Source of the DNA: Seminavis robusta | Lineage: Eukaryota > Bacillariophyta > Bacillariophyceae > Naviculales > Naviculaceae | NCBI GenBank assembly: GCA_903772945.1 | Contig: CAICTM010000268.1 | Location: forward strand, 1 to 64,000 | Length of the DNA stretch: 64,000 nt | Reading direction: 5' to 3' | Part shown: piece after piece, positions 1 to 10,192 of the stretch | Layout of the letters: each line of letters opens with the position of its first letter | How positions within the stretch are numbered: position 1 is the stretch's first letter | Notes under the pieces: generated by a model | Told to the model about the DNA's origin: nothing | The model's database searches: none | Seen by the model: only the letters and a program-made list of their open reading frames with translations | Position numbers and translations under genes: made by a program

Positions 1-55
1 CTGGATTGGAACCCTACCTAGTTCTCGACAAACAGGACAAGTGGTACAGGGGGGG

Positions 56-1171
<1,116 letters not shown>

Positions 1172-2404
1172 ATGATTGCCAGGGCCATGGCACCAGGACG
1201 ACAGTTATCGAATTCCCAGGTGGCCGAGGAGAAGGAGGAAGAAGGAGTGACAAGGGCAGCCTCACAAGAGGGAGAAGAGGATGAGACCACCAATAGTAAG
1301 GTCCAAAGCACGACTGGCACCTCGGTTGCGGGCAAGGCGGTTCGCTTTGCTTCTGATGATGAGGAGGGGAAGAATAAGACGGAGGAGCTTGGCGTGAGAA
1401 GAGAGATGGGTGTTGCCAGTGGTGAAGTTGACGAATGGAAGCATCGCCAAGCCATTGTCGAAGCCATCCGCAAATGTGCTTCAAAGAAGCAATCACCGCA
1501 ATCCTCTCCCACTAGAAAGGCTGGTAATAAGAGAACGGTCTCTCCCACCGCCATTCTCATCAAGAAGCACTTTCACCATCAACGTCATCTGATGAAACTA
1601 GAAAAGAGACCATTGAGACGGTCCCAGTCCATGCCCTCTCTCCATTCACAACCACCCCAAGTCCGTCCCAACGTCCAGAGACTGCTCCAAGCCCGTTCCA
1701 AACGCTCTCCTTCGGCCAACATTATCAAGCAAGAGTATCGCTATGCCTCACTGCGAAAGGTACAAGAAGAAGCCCGTCGCAAGCGATCGGCACCCCTCAT
1801 TTTTGCCGCCGATCACGTCCTCGACCCGGATGTCTACCAGTTGGTCGTCACGCATTCCAAACGATCTCCGTCTGCCAATATCATCAAAAAAGAGTTTCGC
1901 TATGCCACGCTTCGAAAAGTGGAAGAAGACGCTCGTCGACGACGATCGGAACCATTGATCTCCACCAAGGGACTCTTGCTGGATCCGGATGTCTATGAAC
2001 TCTTACTGGCTCATTCCAGACGCTCCCCTTCCGCCAATGTCATCAAGAAGGAATTCCGATATGCCTGCTTGCGTCAAGTGACCAGAACAGACAACGCTAT
2101 ATATAGTTATGACATGGATGATGCCATTTCCGTGTCCACCATGTTGTCCACCAGTTTTCAATACGATGACGACGACGATCATGACAACAACAATCATCCT
2201 TATTTTGTCTATGATTGGATTGCCGAGTTGGAGGAACCCATGGTGGCGTATCCCACCATGTTTCCTTACTTTGTATCCTCGGGGTATAGTGATGCAGGAC
2301 GGAGACTCAGTGGATCCACCTTGGGGACACGGCAATCCGAACTGTTCTTGTCGTCCTCGGAATCCATGGCCGAGTTGACTTCGACAGAAGAGACGAATGC
2401 ATAA
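1172..2404 (+). CDS. unknown protein with four ~53-residue repeats
   Basis: This is a 410-residue protein of unknown function. The frame opens upstream at a TTG, and the first in-frame ATG is at 1172. Residues 20-120 are acidic, Ser/Thr-rich and probably disordered. From residue 124 a unit of 53-55 residues recurs at 124, 179, 232 and 285. Its core is SPSANIIK[KQ]E[FY]RYA, followed by a basic stretch (RKVEEDARRRRS) and then LDPDVY-LL--HS. The first unit is degenerate (SPTAILIKKHF) and the last is cut short. The C-terminal 90 residues are acidic and Tyr/Ser-rich. The basic amphipathic units resemble short peptide-binding repeats such as actin-binding RPEL motifs only in general character. I cannot assign a family. 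No signal peptide or membrane segment is visible. Confidence 0.7.
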   Translation: MIARAMAPGRQLSNSQVAEEKEEEGVTRAASQEGEEDETTNSKVQSTTGTSVAGKAVRFASDDEEGKNKTEELGVRREMGVASGEVDEWKHRQAIVEAIRKCASKKQSPQSSPTRKAGNKRTVSPTAILIKKHFHHQRHLMKLEKRPLRRSQSMPSLHSQPPQVRPNVQRLLQARSKRSPSANIIKQEYRYASLRKVQEEARRKRSAPLIFAADHVLDPDVYQLVVTHSKRSPSANIIKKEFRYATLRKVEEDARRRRSEPLISTKGLLLDPDVYELLLAHSRRSPSANVIKKEFRYACLRQVTRTDNAIYSYDMDDAISVSTMLSTSFQYDDDDDHDNNNHPYFVYDWIAELEEPMVAYPTMFPYFVSSGYSDAGRRLSGSTLGTRQSELFLSSSESMAELTSTEETNA

Positions 2405-3287
2405 GGATTTGTGATGGTGTTCACGAAGAAGAAGAAGAAGAAGAGAGGGATAGCAAGCTTGATCTAACAAGCAACGAACCGAATTGTTGTGGGGATAGAA
2501 TGTAGATGTTGGAGTAGAGTACTGTGAATAATACCGTAGTTTTAGAAGCGGACTGGCAAGTTGCAATCATTCATTTTAGGATATCAGCTATGGTCGTTAT
2601 TAGCTAGGTCCAAGAAATAGGACTCCACAGAAGGACCAGGATTTGAGCCAAGACAGGTCCTTACTCGAGGATAGAGCACTCGGGTTCCTGGGGCAGGTTA
2701 AAGGGGCATTTCACCCACTGGACCAGCCCGTGCTGCTGCCGTCGGCGGCACTGCTACTAACTACTCTACGTACTGCTATTGGTGTCCACACTTCTGTCGT
2801 CCGAATCTTCCTCATCTTCCTCATGAGGGCAGCCATTGTCACGTAGCCACTGGATCACTTACTTTGCTGTGGTCATTCAGTTCTGCATCAAAAAATGTCT
2901 CTGCATTCCATAGCCCTTTTTGCTTGATATTTGCTGTCATTCTTGCATGCGCGCAGACCTCCACATACGGTAACCAATGTTATCCGGACTGCACGTGGCA
3001 TCTAGCAGGGTCCCTGGGTGACCGACTATGACTGGCTACAAAGGAAAGACAGACAGAGAGCTCTCGACTGCGGCTGGCTACAAAGCAAACACTGCAGGAG
3101 TTGCCTCAGGTACTTCATGATTCAATTCAAAAAATGCAGCCACACACAGAGACGAACAGAAAAGAGGTGGCATGATGAAGAACAGATTCACAAAAAGTGC
3201 TCTACCCGCGTAGGACAATGCAGTCTATTATAAGTCAATTTCTAACATTACCAATGAAGCCACCAATGATGTTAGTGCCCTTCATCA
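2405..3287. other. intergenic region with a short duplicated fragment
   Basis: No gene is recognised. Around 2827-2862 about 35 bases (gggcagccattgtcacgtag onward) repeat, with few changes, a stretch near 3311-3346. That second stretch lies inside the 3' end of the ankyrin-type fragment just downstream, so this looks like a stray copy of its tail. Confidence 0.5.
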
Positions 3288-3620
3288 TTAGACCCAGGGC
3301 AGTCCATTAGACCCAGGGCAGTCATTGTCACGCAGCCACTGGATCACTTCCGTTTGGCTAAACATGCAAGCAGTTTGATATGTCCCTTCATTCCATGGAC
3401 AACCAATCTCACGAGCCCACTTCAACGTTTCTAAATGTCCACCTGCAGCAGCTTCTTCACATGTCTGTTCATCCCATGGACAACCGTTTTTATGAGCCCA
3501 CTTTAGAACTTCCAAATGTCCATTTCCAGCAGCAGACCAGCATGTACTATATGTACTCCATGGACAACCATTTTCACGAGCCCACTTCCAAAATTTCCAA
3601 TTGTCCATTTCGAGCAGCAT
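3288..3620 (-). pseudogene. ankyrin-type repeat gene fragment
   Basis: On the minus strand about 110 codons encode roughly four repeats of the kind GHLE[VT]LKWA--NGCPWDE. This is the 27-residue ankyrin-like unit also found in the gene at 11376-12717 and common in protist and giant-virus genomes. The N-terminal F-box-like region and most repeats of that longer gene are missing. Upstream of 3620 the homology fades into other frames and no credible start exists. At the 3' end a short stretch (ttagacccagggcagtc) is duplicated in tandem. I read it as a decayed or partial copy. Confidence 0.65.
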
Positions 3621-4008
3621 TTGAGCATGTCTCTGCATTCGTAGCAATGGTCTACTAGTATGGGGGTCCGCTTCAGCTTGTACTGCCACCGGTACGGTAG
3701 GGGGTTAGAGGTTGGATACCTGGTACGGGGGTTTAGAGTAGTTGGGGGGGTAGTGTAGGGAAGTTTGCTTCTGACTAGCCGTAGTGCCACTACCACTAGC
3801 TAGCTACTGTAGCCACAGTTGCAGCTGCTTAGAAGCGAACAACAATATTATTCTGCCGAAAGCAACGCCACAAGCGAACTCGCCCAAAAAGCAAGACTGG
3901 CTTCTTTCTCATTTCTTTTCTCGTGGTCCCTTCTATCCTTGCGTCTGGAAAGGGTTTGTTGTTCCTCTATCCATACTTTGTGCAAGCTATCTAGACTAGC
4001 TAGATGAG

Positions 4009-5601
4009 ATGACCCGTCGAAGTTTGGCACTGGCGACTGGCTCGGATATTGCCGAGGAAGGAGATCCCGAGGATACCACCACTGCCGCCTCTACTATCGG
4101 TACAGACCATGCGACTGCAAATCACCCCGAGAAATGGTGCATTTCCTTTGAGCAGCTCTTGGAGATTGCCGCATTGGCGGAACAACACTTTGGATCCGAC
4201 CGATACCCGCGACAGACCATGCGGGATGTCTGTCGGGAAATTGTGGTGCCGCAGTGTGCTCGTACGGGCAAGTCGTTTGCCTTGGGACTCAATCCACAAG
4301 GTCTGGATATTGGTGCCTATGTCACACACAGGTTAGTGGGTTGGTCCAGGAATTCTGTATTGTATTGCGTGTTGTTTGTCACGCTCACACATGTCGCTTG
4401 CTTTAACCCTGCCTGCCTACACTGCAGCTGGGATGGTTATTTTGCCGAGTTTGTGGCATCGATAGTGACCGCCTTCAAGTGCAAACCTCGCAAACCCAAT
4501 CTCTGGATTTGCAGTTTTTCTCTGATGCAAAGTGACAATGACAAAGTGATCCAGAATCAAATTCATACCAGTGAAGGACTCGCCCAAACGCCATTTGCCA
4601 AAGCCATTTCCAAAGCCCCACTCTTTGTCTGCATTCGCAATTCCCAATGTTGTCTCTTTGGACGAATCTGGTGTGTGGCCGAAGTCTTTTTTGCCAAACA
4701 GTACGGATTGTTTCCCGATCATACATTTGTCTCCGGGCCCAATTACTTTGCTCATGTACACATGAGTTGTGTCGATGCCAGAGCTACTAAAACCCAGGAC
4801 AAACTCTTGATTCTGAGAACGCTCCTCCAAAAAGAAGGAGATGCCGAAAAGGTGGATGCCATTATTCAAGAATTCCGATCGCACGAAACTCCCAATCCGC
4901 CAGCAACTACTACAACAACAACCAACATGACCCATCATCGATCCCAGCAAGAAATTGTACGACATTTTCTCCCTCTACTCCCCAAACACGGCAGCGTCTA
5001 TCGGAAAATCAGCAAAGCATTCATACGAAGAGGCATAAAAGGAGAGTACATTACGACTACCATTGGTGGTGTCAAGGAAACCGATTATCAAGTTCAAAAT
5101 GACACCTCGTGGATTGTCTGTGGTGTGGCGGGAGAATGTTATGTCTTGACGCAACAACAATTGGAGACCAACTACGATGTCGAGAATCCGAACGAAGTGC
5201 CATTTTCCCACCGCCGACTTCGCAAGGAAGGATACCAAGAATATTGCTCCAAACGCAAGGCGTGGGCGTATCAAGTCACGCAGTACGATTTGGATTGGTT
5301 CTTGGCGGCGTCTCCTCCTTCTAGCAGTCATGAGGAGGACACGTCGTTTGCCTGGGGGGAAGCACCCTGGGGATCCTTGATGCGCATCGAACCGGGAGAT
5401 TATCTCTTGACGACGTATCCGCTGGCCAATGATGGGGTCTATCGGTGCGAACGGATCGTCTTTGAAGAAACATATGCCGAAGACGACGACAAGGCTAGTG
5501 AACAAAAACAACAAACATGGTGGAACTACAATACACTTCTTCTCGCGATTGGGGGCGTTGTGGTGGCAGGGATTGCAGCGTGGCGATCACGTCGGCAGTA
5601 A
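4009..5601 (+). CDS. tail-anchored TIR-like protein with two PGDYG-like modules
   Basis: Exons are 4009-4331 and 4428-5601. The intron 4332-4427 (GTTAGT...CTGCAG, 96 nt) also keeps the frame open if retained. The spliced product has 498 residues. Splicing creates YVTHSWDGYF, which begins a protist TIR-like domain with the usual order: T-H-S-W, then W-I-C-S-F with a nearby Q, then G-R-I-W-C-V-A-E. The second half holds two modules of the PGDYG type. One has WIVCGVAGECYVL--QQLE-NYDV; the other has PGDYLLTTYP, then VYRCERIVFEETY. The last 20 residues are a hydrophobic helix (LLLAIGGVVVAGIAAW) followed by RSRRQ, the layout of a tail-anchored membrane protein facing the cytosol. A short upstream frame starts at 4004 (ATG AGA TGA) and overlaps the start codon. 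The domain assignments are by motif only. The neighbouring TIR genes make a signalling role plausible. Confidence 0.75.
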   Translation: MTRRSLALATGSDIAEEGDPEDTTTAASTIGTDHATANHPEKWCISFEQLLEIAALAEQHFGSDRYPRQTMRDVCREIVVPQCARTGKSFALGLNPQGLDIGAYVTHRLVGWSRNSVLYCVLFVTLTHVACFNPACLHCSWDGYFAEFVASIVTAFKCKPRKPNLWICSFSLMQSDNDKVIQNQIHTSEGLAQTPFAKAISKAPLFVCIRNSQCCLFGRIWCVAEVFFAKQYGLFPDHTFVSGPNYFAHVHMSCVDARATKTQDKLLILRTLLQKEGDAEKVDAIIQEFRSHETPNPPATTTTTTNMTHHRSQQEIVRHFLPLLPKHGSVYRKISKAFIRRGIKGEYITTTIGGVKETDYQVQNDTSWIVCGVAGECYVLTQQQLETNYDVENPNEVPFSHRRLRKEGYQEYCSKRKAWAYQVTQYDLDWFLAASPPSSSHEEDTSFAWGEAPWGSLMRIEPGDYLLTTYPLANDGVYRCERIVFEETYAEDDDKASEQKQQTWWNYNTLLLAIGGVVVAGIAAWRSRRQ

Positions 5602-5614
5602 TGTGCACAGACAC

Positions 5615-5800
5615 GTTGTGTCTCTCACGTCCACAAGACCATGAGCACCCCCCAAATCGATTCGAATCAGTTGCATGGAACGAGAAGGATCTCAATGAGG
5701 CCCACGGCGGCACCCGTAATTGCCCTCGTGCTAATCGTGCATGGGATTGAAAGCCTTTCGCCTTTGGAGTTGGCCAAGCAAGTCAAGTGAGCTGTCCAGG
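5615..5800. repeat. degenerate copy of the 3' end of the TIR-TPR gene
   Basis: This stretch resembles 6215-6490, which is the 3' end and downstream flank of the TIR-TPR gene. Both carry ccacaagaccatgag or a close variant, a tcgtgcatggg block, and gagttggccaag followed by AAGT. In the intact gene the last block encodes the C-terminal GQLKT residues on the minus strand. It therefore looks like the remnant of another gene copy, most of which is gone. Confidence 0.55.
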
Positions 5801-5921
5801 ACAGTGATACCGGTACGACCCGAAACAAGACATCATTAAATTTGTTCCCATTGTTCCTACCAGGTTTTGTGTGGTTCCAAATCAAAAGCTACCAAAAATC
5901 ATGAATTCCAAGCTGCACAGG

Positions 5922-6204
5922 AGGATCAAACAAAATGCTCCTGGATAGGGTGGCTGAAGCACCGGTTGAACCACGATGATGGTAGATGCATGTACTGCTT
6001 GAGAACATGCTACTGTTGCGCTGAGATTGTGCTTCTCCAAATTGACTAATATGAAATTATTGGGCACCTTCAGGCTGATTGATCGAGCGATGGCTGGCTT
6101 TTTGTTTTGTGTCTACTGCTTGGCTTCGTACTGGCGTAGGATCAGGGGAAAACTGTCTAGAGGAAGGGGGCAGCCGTGAATTGCGATTCCATTCCATTGT
6201 GTCC
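5922..6204 (+). repeat. left direct repeat flanking the TIR gene pair
   Basis: This repeat matches 9590-9876 in the same orientation, with substitutions and small indels. Shared blocks in order are ggatcaaacaaa, gcgctgagat, ttgactaatatgaaa, atcgagcgatgg-tggcttt, cttcgtactggcg, gatcaggggaaa and cattgtgtc. The two copies bracket the TIR-TPR and pseudokinase-TIR genes. Confidence 0.75.
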
Positions 6205-6446
6205 ATCCATCCCACAAGACCACGAGTATCCAAAATTGCACCCAAGCAACTGCATATTTGAAAGAATACATACATGATGTTTCAGTTGAGGTAACAACTG
6301 ACATGCAACGACGAGAAGGGCCTCGGGCTTGGCAAAACAAAACGCACCCGCCCGTGCTGTGTCAATGTTGTGCTTCTCCTTTTCGTTCCCACTCCATAAT
6401 GAGCGGACGGCCGACAGCGTAAGCGTTGCATGCACGAGCCCAGGTG

Positions 6447-7592
6447 CTAGTCGTGCATGGGGTCGTTTCGGGTCTTGAGTTGGCCAAGTAAGCGCGCTTC
6501 ATTCCCCAAATGGTGTGCAATTCGTCTCTGGAGAGCTTGGAATCTTGGTTCGTGCCAGACATTGAAGAAATAGGCGTGGGGGAGACGCCGCCATGGCTGT
6601 CGTTCTACCATTTTTTCGAGGCAATCCAGTGCCTGTGAGGTCTCCCCCTTCATGGATAACACACCGGCCATGTTGTAAAGGGCATCCGCAATTTCATCAT
6701 GCTGAGTGGCCAGTTTGAGAGCCAAAGAAAGTTCGCTTTCGGCTTCGTCGAGCCGACCAAGTCGCTTGAGTATGGCAGCGTGATAGGTAATCAGCCGAGC
6801 CTTTTCGTTGGGTGGCAGGTAGTCTGGCATGGTAGCTTTGCAGAGCGAATAGTAATACAAAGCCTGCTTGTCGGATTCTCTGCCGTTGCGTCTATTTGCA
6901 TGGTGGAGACCCTGAATGAAATAGTCTTCCCAATCCTGTTGCTGTTCCGCAGCTCTATTGATGTTGTTGTTTGGTACATTTTCAAGGTTTCGAACCTTTT
7001 CCAAGACTTCTTGAAGCATTTCTCGGTCGGAGAGTTTCTTACCTGCGCCCCCTTTCTGATCGTCGGTGGCAGCACTCATCTCCTGGATAGACTGAATACG
7101 CGCCTGGAGAGTCGGCCATAAGGCGGCAAACTTTTTGTTCAGGGCTACTTTGGAGGGTTCTGCACTTTCGTCTACCGCCAGAGATTGGTTCGCCGCCAAA
7201 GCCAACTCCCAGAATCCTTGACGGTCCGACTCGACGGCCTGAAACTGAGCCAAGGGAAATGTCAATTCTGCCTTTCGCAACCCGACCAACAAGGGTATCA
7301 CTCTGCCAATCTTGGCATTGCCTTCAGTTCCATTCTTATTGTTGGCCATCATTAGAGCTCCGGCCTCAAAAAGGATCCAAGGTGACTGGAGATTTTCCGG
7401 AGTCAAGCAAAGGATGCCAAATTCAGCCTCTTGCATGCTGCTTTGGAGCTCTCCAACCCACCACTGTCCTGCTTCCACACTGCGTGCGGACATCCATGGT
7501 TCCGCATTCGGTAACAAGTCTTTGAGCCAATCAAACATTATCAGAGCGACCTTCTTGCTTCGTTCGCCGGACCAAGAGACAAACACCTTCAT
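6447..7592 (-). CDS. bacterial-type TIR domain protein with C-terminal TPRs
   Basis: This intronless gene encodes 381 residues. The frame extends to a TTG, but the first ATG (7592) gives MKVFVSWSGERSKKVA, exactly where TIR domains of this bacterial subtype begin. Residues 1-130 form the TIR domain. The motif CLTPENLQSPWILFEAGAL places Glu76 where TIR NADases have their catalytic glutamate. After a linker, residues about 215-340 contain tetratricopeptide repeats (RLGRLDEAE-EL--AL, GETSQALDCLEKMVERQP). The end (EPRFQAL) resembles the closing segment of bacterial TPR end-of-group domains. No signal peptide or membrane segment is seen, so it is probably cytosolic. It is divergent from the pseudokinase-TIR gene across 530 bp. 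Acquisition from bacteria is likely but not shown by sequence alone. NAD cleavage is inferred from the retained glutamate. Confidence 0.88.
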   Translation of the reverse strand: MKVFVSWSGERSKKVALIMFDWLKDLLPNAEPWMSARSVEAGQWWVGELQSSMQEAEFGILCLTPENLQSPWILFEAGALMMANNKNGTEGNAKIGRVIPLLVGLRKAELTFPLAQFQAVESDRQGFWELALAANQSLAVDESAEPSKVALNKKFAALWPTLQARIQSIQEMSAATDDQKGGAGKKLSDREMLQEVLEKVRNLENVPNNNINRAAEQQQDWEDYFIQGLHHANRRNGRESDKQALYYYSLCKATMPDYLPPNEKARLITYHAAILKRLGRLDEAESELSLALKLATQHDEIADALYNMAGVLSMKGETSQALDCLEKMVERQPWRRLPHAYFFNVWHEPRFQALQRRIAHHLGNEARLLGQLKTRNDPMHD

Positions 7593-8122
7593 TCTCAATA
7601 GATACTGGTAGCCACACGGAAAGATACGGATATGTTGGTGGTTCTGCGGCTGTTGATTTGTTGTCAGGGTGGGTCAAGGGTCAAGGGGTCCGTTTTGGAT
7701 CCCCGACTGGCTAGTATCCACGATTCAATAGATTCTTCTGACACAGTGATCTGGTAGCTAAGGTAAACAATTTTTTTGATCCAATAGCTCTATAAGCGTA
7801 TGAGATATTATTGTTAGCTTTAACATTACCTAAGCTATCCGCCTTGCGAAATCGAACTGTTATGTTCCGAATCGAATCGAACAAGCCAGGGGGGACAAAC
7901 TGGGCCCAGGCACCGAAGAAATCCAATTGACTTGAACATTCGAAGATGGTCAATGAAGAATGCCCTCGTCCTGTAATACTCTAGCTAGCTCGAGAAGTGA
8001 AGTAAAGCTGACCATCACCAAACGCCACATACGGCCACAAGAACCAAGGGGCAACCTGTCGGTACGGTATGCTGGAACAATCACAGGAGTTCAACTACGC
8101 AAAGTGATTGATCGAGCCACAC
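7593..8122. promoter_or_regulatory. shared divergent promoter region of two TIR genes
   Basis: These 530 bases separate the starts of two divergent TIR genes, so both promoters and 5' leaders must lie here. The middle (about 7760-7860) is AT-rich. I see no motif I can name as a binding site. The arrangement makes shared control possible; that is inference. Confidence 0.5.
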
Positions 8123-9388
8123 ATGAACGGCAACAGAAAAGATCTTGAGAACTGGGACATCAAAGGGTTCCAGTTTCGAGAGTTGATCCACGAGGGGACA
8201 TTTATATACATTTACAGAGCGTTCCAACACAGTCTGAGCCGCTACGTGGCAGTTTACACACTCTCCCCGAGCACTCGCCACGACCGGGATTGTCAACGAG
8301 CCATTGAACGGGCCGCCGAAATCCAATCCAAGTACGAGCACCCCAACATTGTCCCTGTGGTGGACTGTGGCCATCACCAAGGCGTACCATACATTGTCAC
8401 ACAATGGATGTCGGGGGGCTTGCTGCGAGATTACCTGTGGCAGAAACAACAGGGAGGGCAAGAACACTTGTCGCCTCAGGAAATGGCTGGAATTATCAAG
8501 CAGATTGCAAGTGCTCTACACCAATTGCATGTCCAGGGAGAAATACAGGGCGACCCATGCACGAGCAACATTGCAATGGATCGTTGGGGAAATGCATACA
8601 TATCTGATTTCATGAAGCGTGCCTTTGATGAGACGTACCCCACTGGAAATGGTCAGCTTCATGGAATGCCCTCGTACATGGCTCCCGAGCGATGGCGTCA
8701 CAGACCTTCCAACGCGCTGACGGACCAGTATGCCTTGGGAGTGATTGCCTATGAGGTTGTTACCGGGAGGACCCCTTTTGAGGATGCCCAGTCCTCAGAA
8801 GAACTACGAAACTTGCATTTTTCCAGACCAATCCCATCTCCACAGCTGTTCCGGTCCACTCTATCGGACAGCGTGTCTGCCGTCCTGGAAAAGGCATTGG
8901 CCAAAAATCCTACCCAACGATACTCGACAACACTCTCCTTTGCGCTGGCATTTGAAAATGCCATTATGGATACCCCCACAGAGATTTTCATTTCCTACAG
9001 CCGAAAGGATTCTTCCTACAAGAACAAACTCAAGGCGGATCTTGTGGCGAACGGATTTCAAGTGTGGACGGACGAGCAAATTGCACACGGAGAACAATGG
9101 TTCAACGAAATCAACGAGGCAATACGTCACTGTGCTGCCGTGATTGTCCTAATGACAACGAGTGCCGAATTATCGGAATGGGTTCAAAAGGAAGTTCTGC
9201 TTGCTAAGCGGTACCGCAAGGCGATCTTTCCCATTCTGCTGGATGGATCGGAATTCCCAATATTGATTGACACACAATTTGAAGACGCAAGGGATACTCA
9301 TTCCATGCCAAGTCCCGATTTCTATCGTCGTCTTTCTCAAAAGGTGTATGGGACGTGTGATGAGATGGCTGCCCGGGGAACGTCGTGA
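8123..9388 (+). CDS. pseudokinase-TIR fusion protein
   Basis: This intronless gene encodes 421 residues. The first ATG is at 8123 and the upstream TTG is ignored. Residues 10-285 have the fold of a bacterial-type Ser/Thr protein kinase: HPNIVPVVDCG, a WMSGGLLRDYL hinge, MAPERWR and the DQYALGVIAYEVVTGRTPF helix. Key catalytic residues are changed. The beta-3 lysine of VAxK is Tyr45, HRD reads QGD (142-144), the catalytic-loop lysine is absent, and DFG reads DFM (162-164). Residues 286-375 are a TIR domain (TEIFISYSRKDSSYK-KLKADL). Glu357 in SEWVQKE sits in the position used for NAD cleavage. Kinase-TIR fusions are a known bacterial architecture. Here a dead kinase may serve as sensor or scaffold for the TIR effector (inference). 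The protein is probably cytosolic. Confidence 0.88.
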   Translation: MNGNRKDLENWDIKGFQFRELIHEGTFIYIYRAFQHSLSRYVAVYTLSPSTRHDRDCQRAIERAAEIQSKYEHPNIVPVVDCGHHQGVPYIVTQWMSGGLLRDYLWQKQQGGQEHLSPQEMAGIIKQIASALHQLHVQGEIQGDPCTSNIAMDRWGNAYISDFMKRAFDETYPTGNGQLHGMPSYMAPERWRHRPSNALTDQYALGVIAYEVVTGRTPFEDAQSSEELRNLHFSRPIPSPQLFRSTLSDSVSAVLEKALAKNPTQRYSTTLSFALAFENAIMDTPTEIFISYSRKDSSYKNKLKADLVANGFQVWTDEQIAHGEQWFNEINEAIRHCAAVIVLMTTSAELSEWVQKEVLLAKRYRKAIFPILLDGSEFPILIDTQFEDARDTHSMPSPDFYRRLSQKVYGTCDEMAARGTS

Positions 9389-9589
9389 TCATGCTACTGA
9401 ACGCCCAAACAACGACCGTACGTCTTGACAAAGAGGTCCAGCAAATAAGTAGACGACATCGGTCCACGATACCGGTATCCAGCGTTTGAGAGCCAGATCT
9501 TCAGCACGATCTCCGCTGGGTAACTGATGATTGAATGATTCGATGCCACCGTTGTCAAAGTTCCAGAAAAGTGAGGCTGTGTATAGTCG

Positions 9590-9876
9590 GATCGAACAAA
9601 TGGTCCTTGGCAGGGTGGCACCGGTTCAACCGCTCTGACGATGGGAGACCATGTACTTCAAGAGGACGTGATACAGCGTACAGCTGCGCTGAGATCGCGC
9701 TCTTCCACTTTGACTGACTAATATGAAACTACGGGCGCCTTCATGTCGATCCATCGAGCGATGGTTGGCTTTGTCTATCCTGCTTGACTTCGTACTGGCG
9801 GAGAAGATCAGGGGAAAGCTGTCTAGCTAAAGGACGGAGAAGCAGTGAATCTGGATGTCACTGCATTGTGTCGTAC
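9590..9876 (+). repeat. right direct repeat flanking the TIR gene pair
   Basis: This is the partner of the repeat at 5922-6204. It begins 200 bp after the stop of the pseudokinase-TIR gene. The rest of 9389-10192 shows no gene that I recognise. Confidence 0.75.
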
Positions 9877-10192
9877 CAAATACATATAGGGTTGAACTCT
9901 AGTACTCATGATGCCAAATTGTTTGAACACTGCAGTCGACACTCTGTTTTGTGCCACTGAAAAAGCAGGCCGTCCGGTGCTGGCTATGGACGTGTAGTAG
10001 TCTCTGCGGGCGATCATAGATGATGTTGCTGCCAGCTAGGTTCCCGAACCCGTGGCTCGGGGTGCATCCGGCCCTGTTCTGACATCAAACAGGCAGTGCA
10101 GATTTGGCACTGCTGGCATGGCAACGGGGAGAACCATCAGCTCCCTTGAATGATCTTGTGTTGTGTTGCAAGTGTACTTGTGGGAAGGAAAA

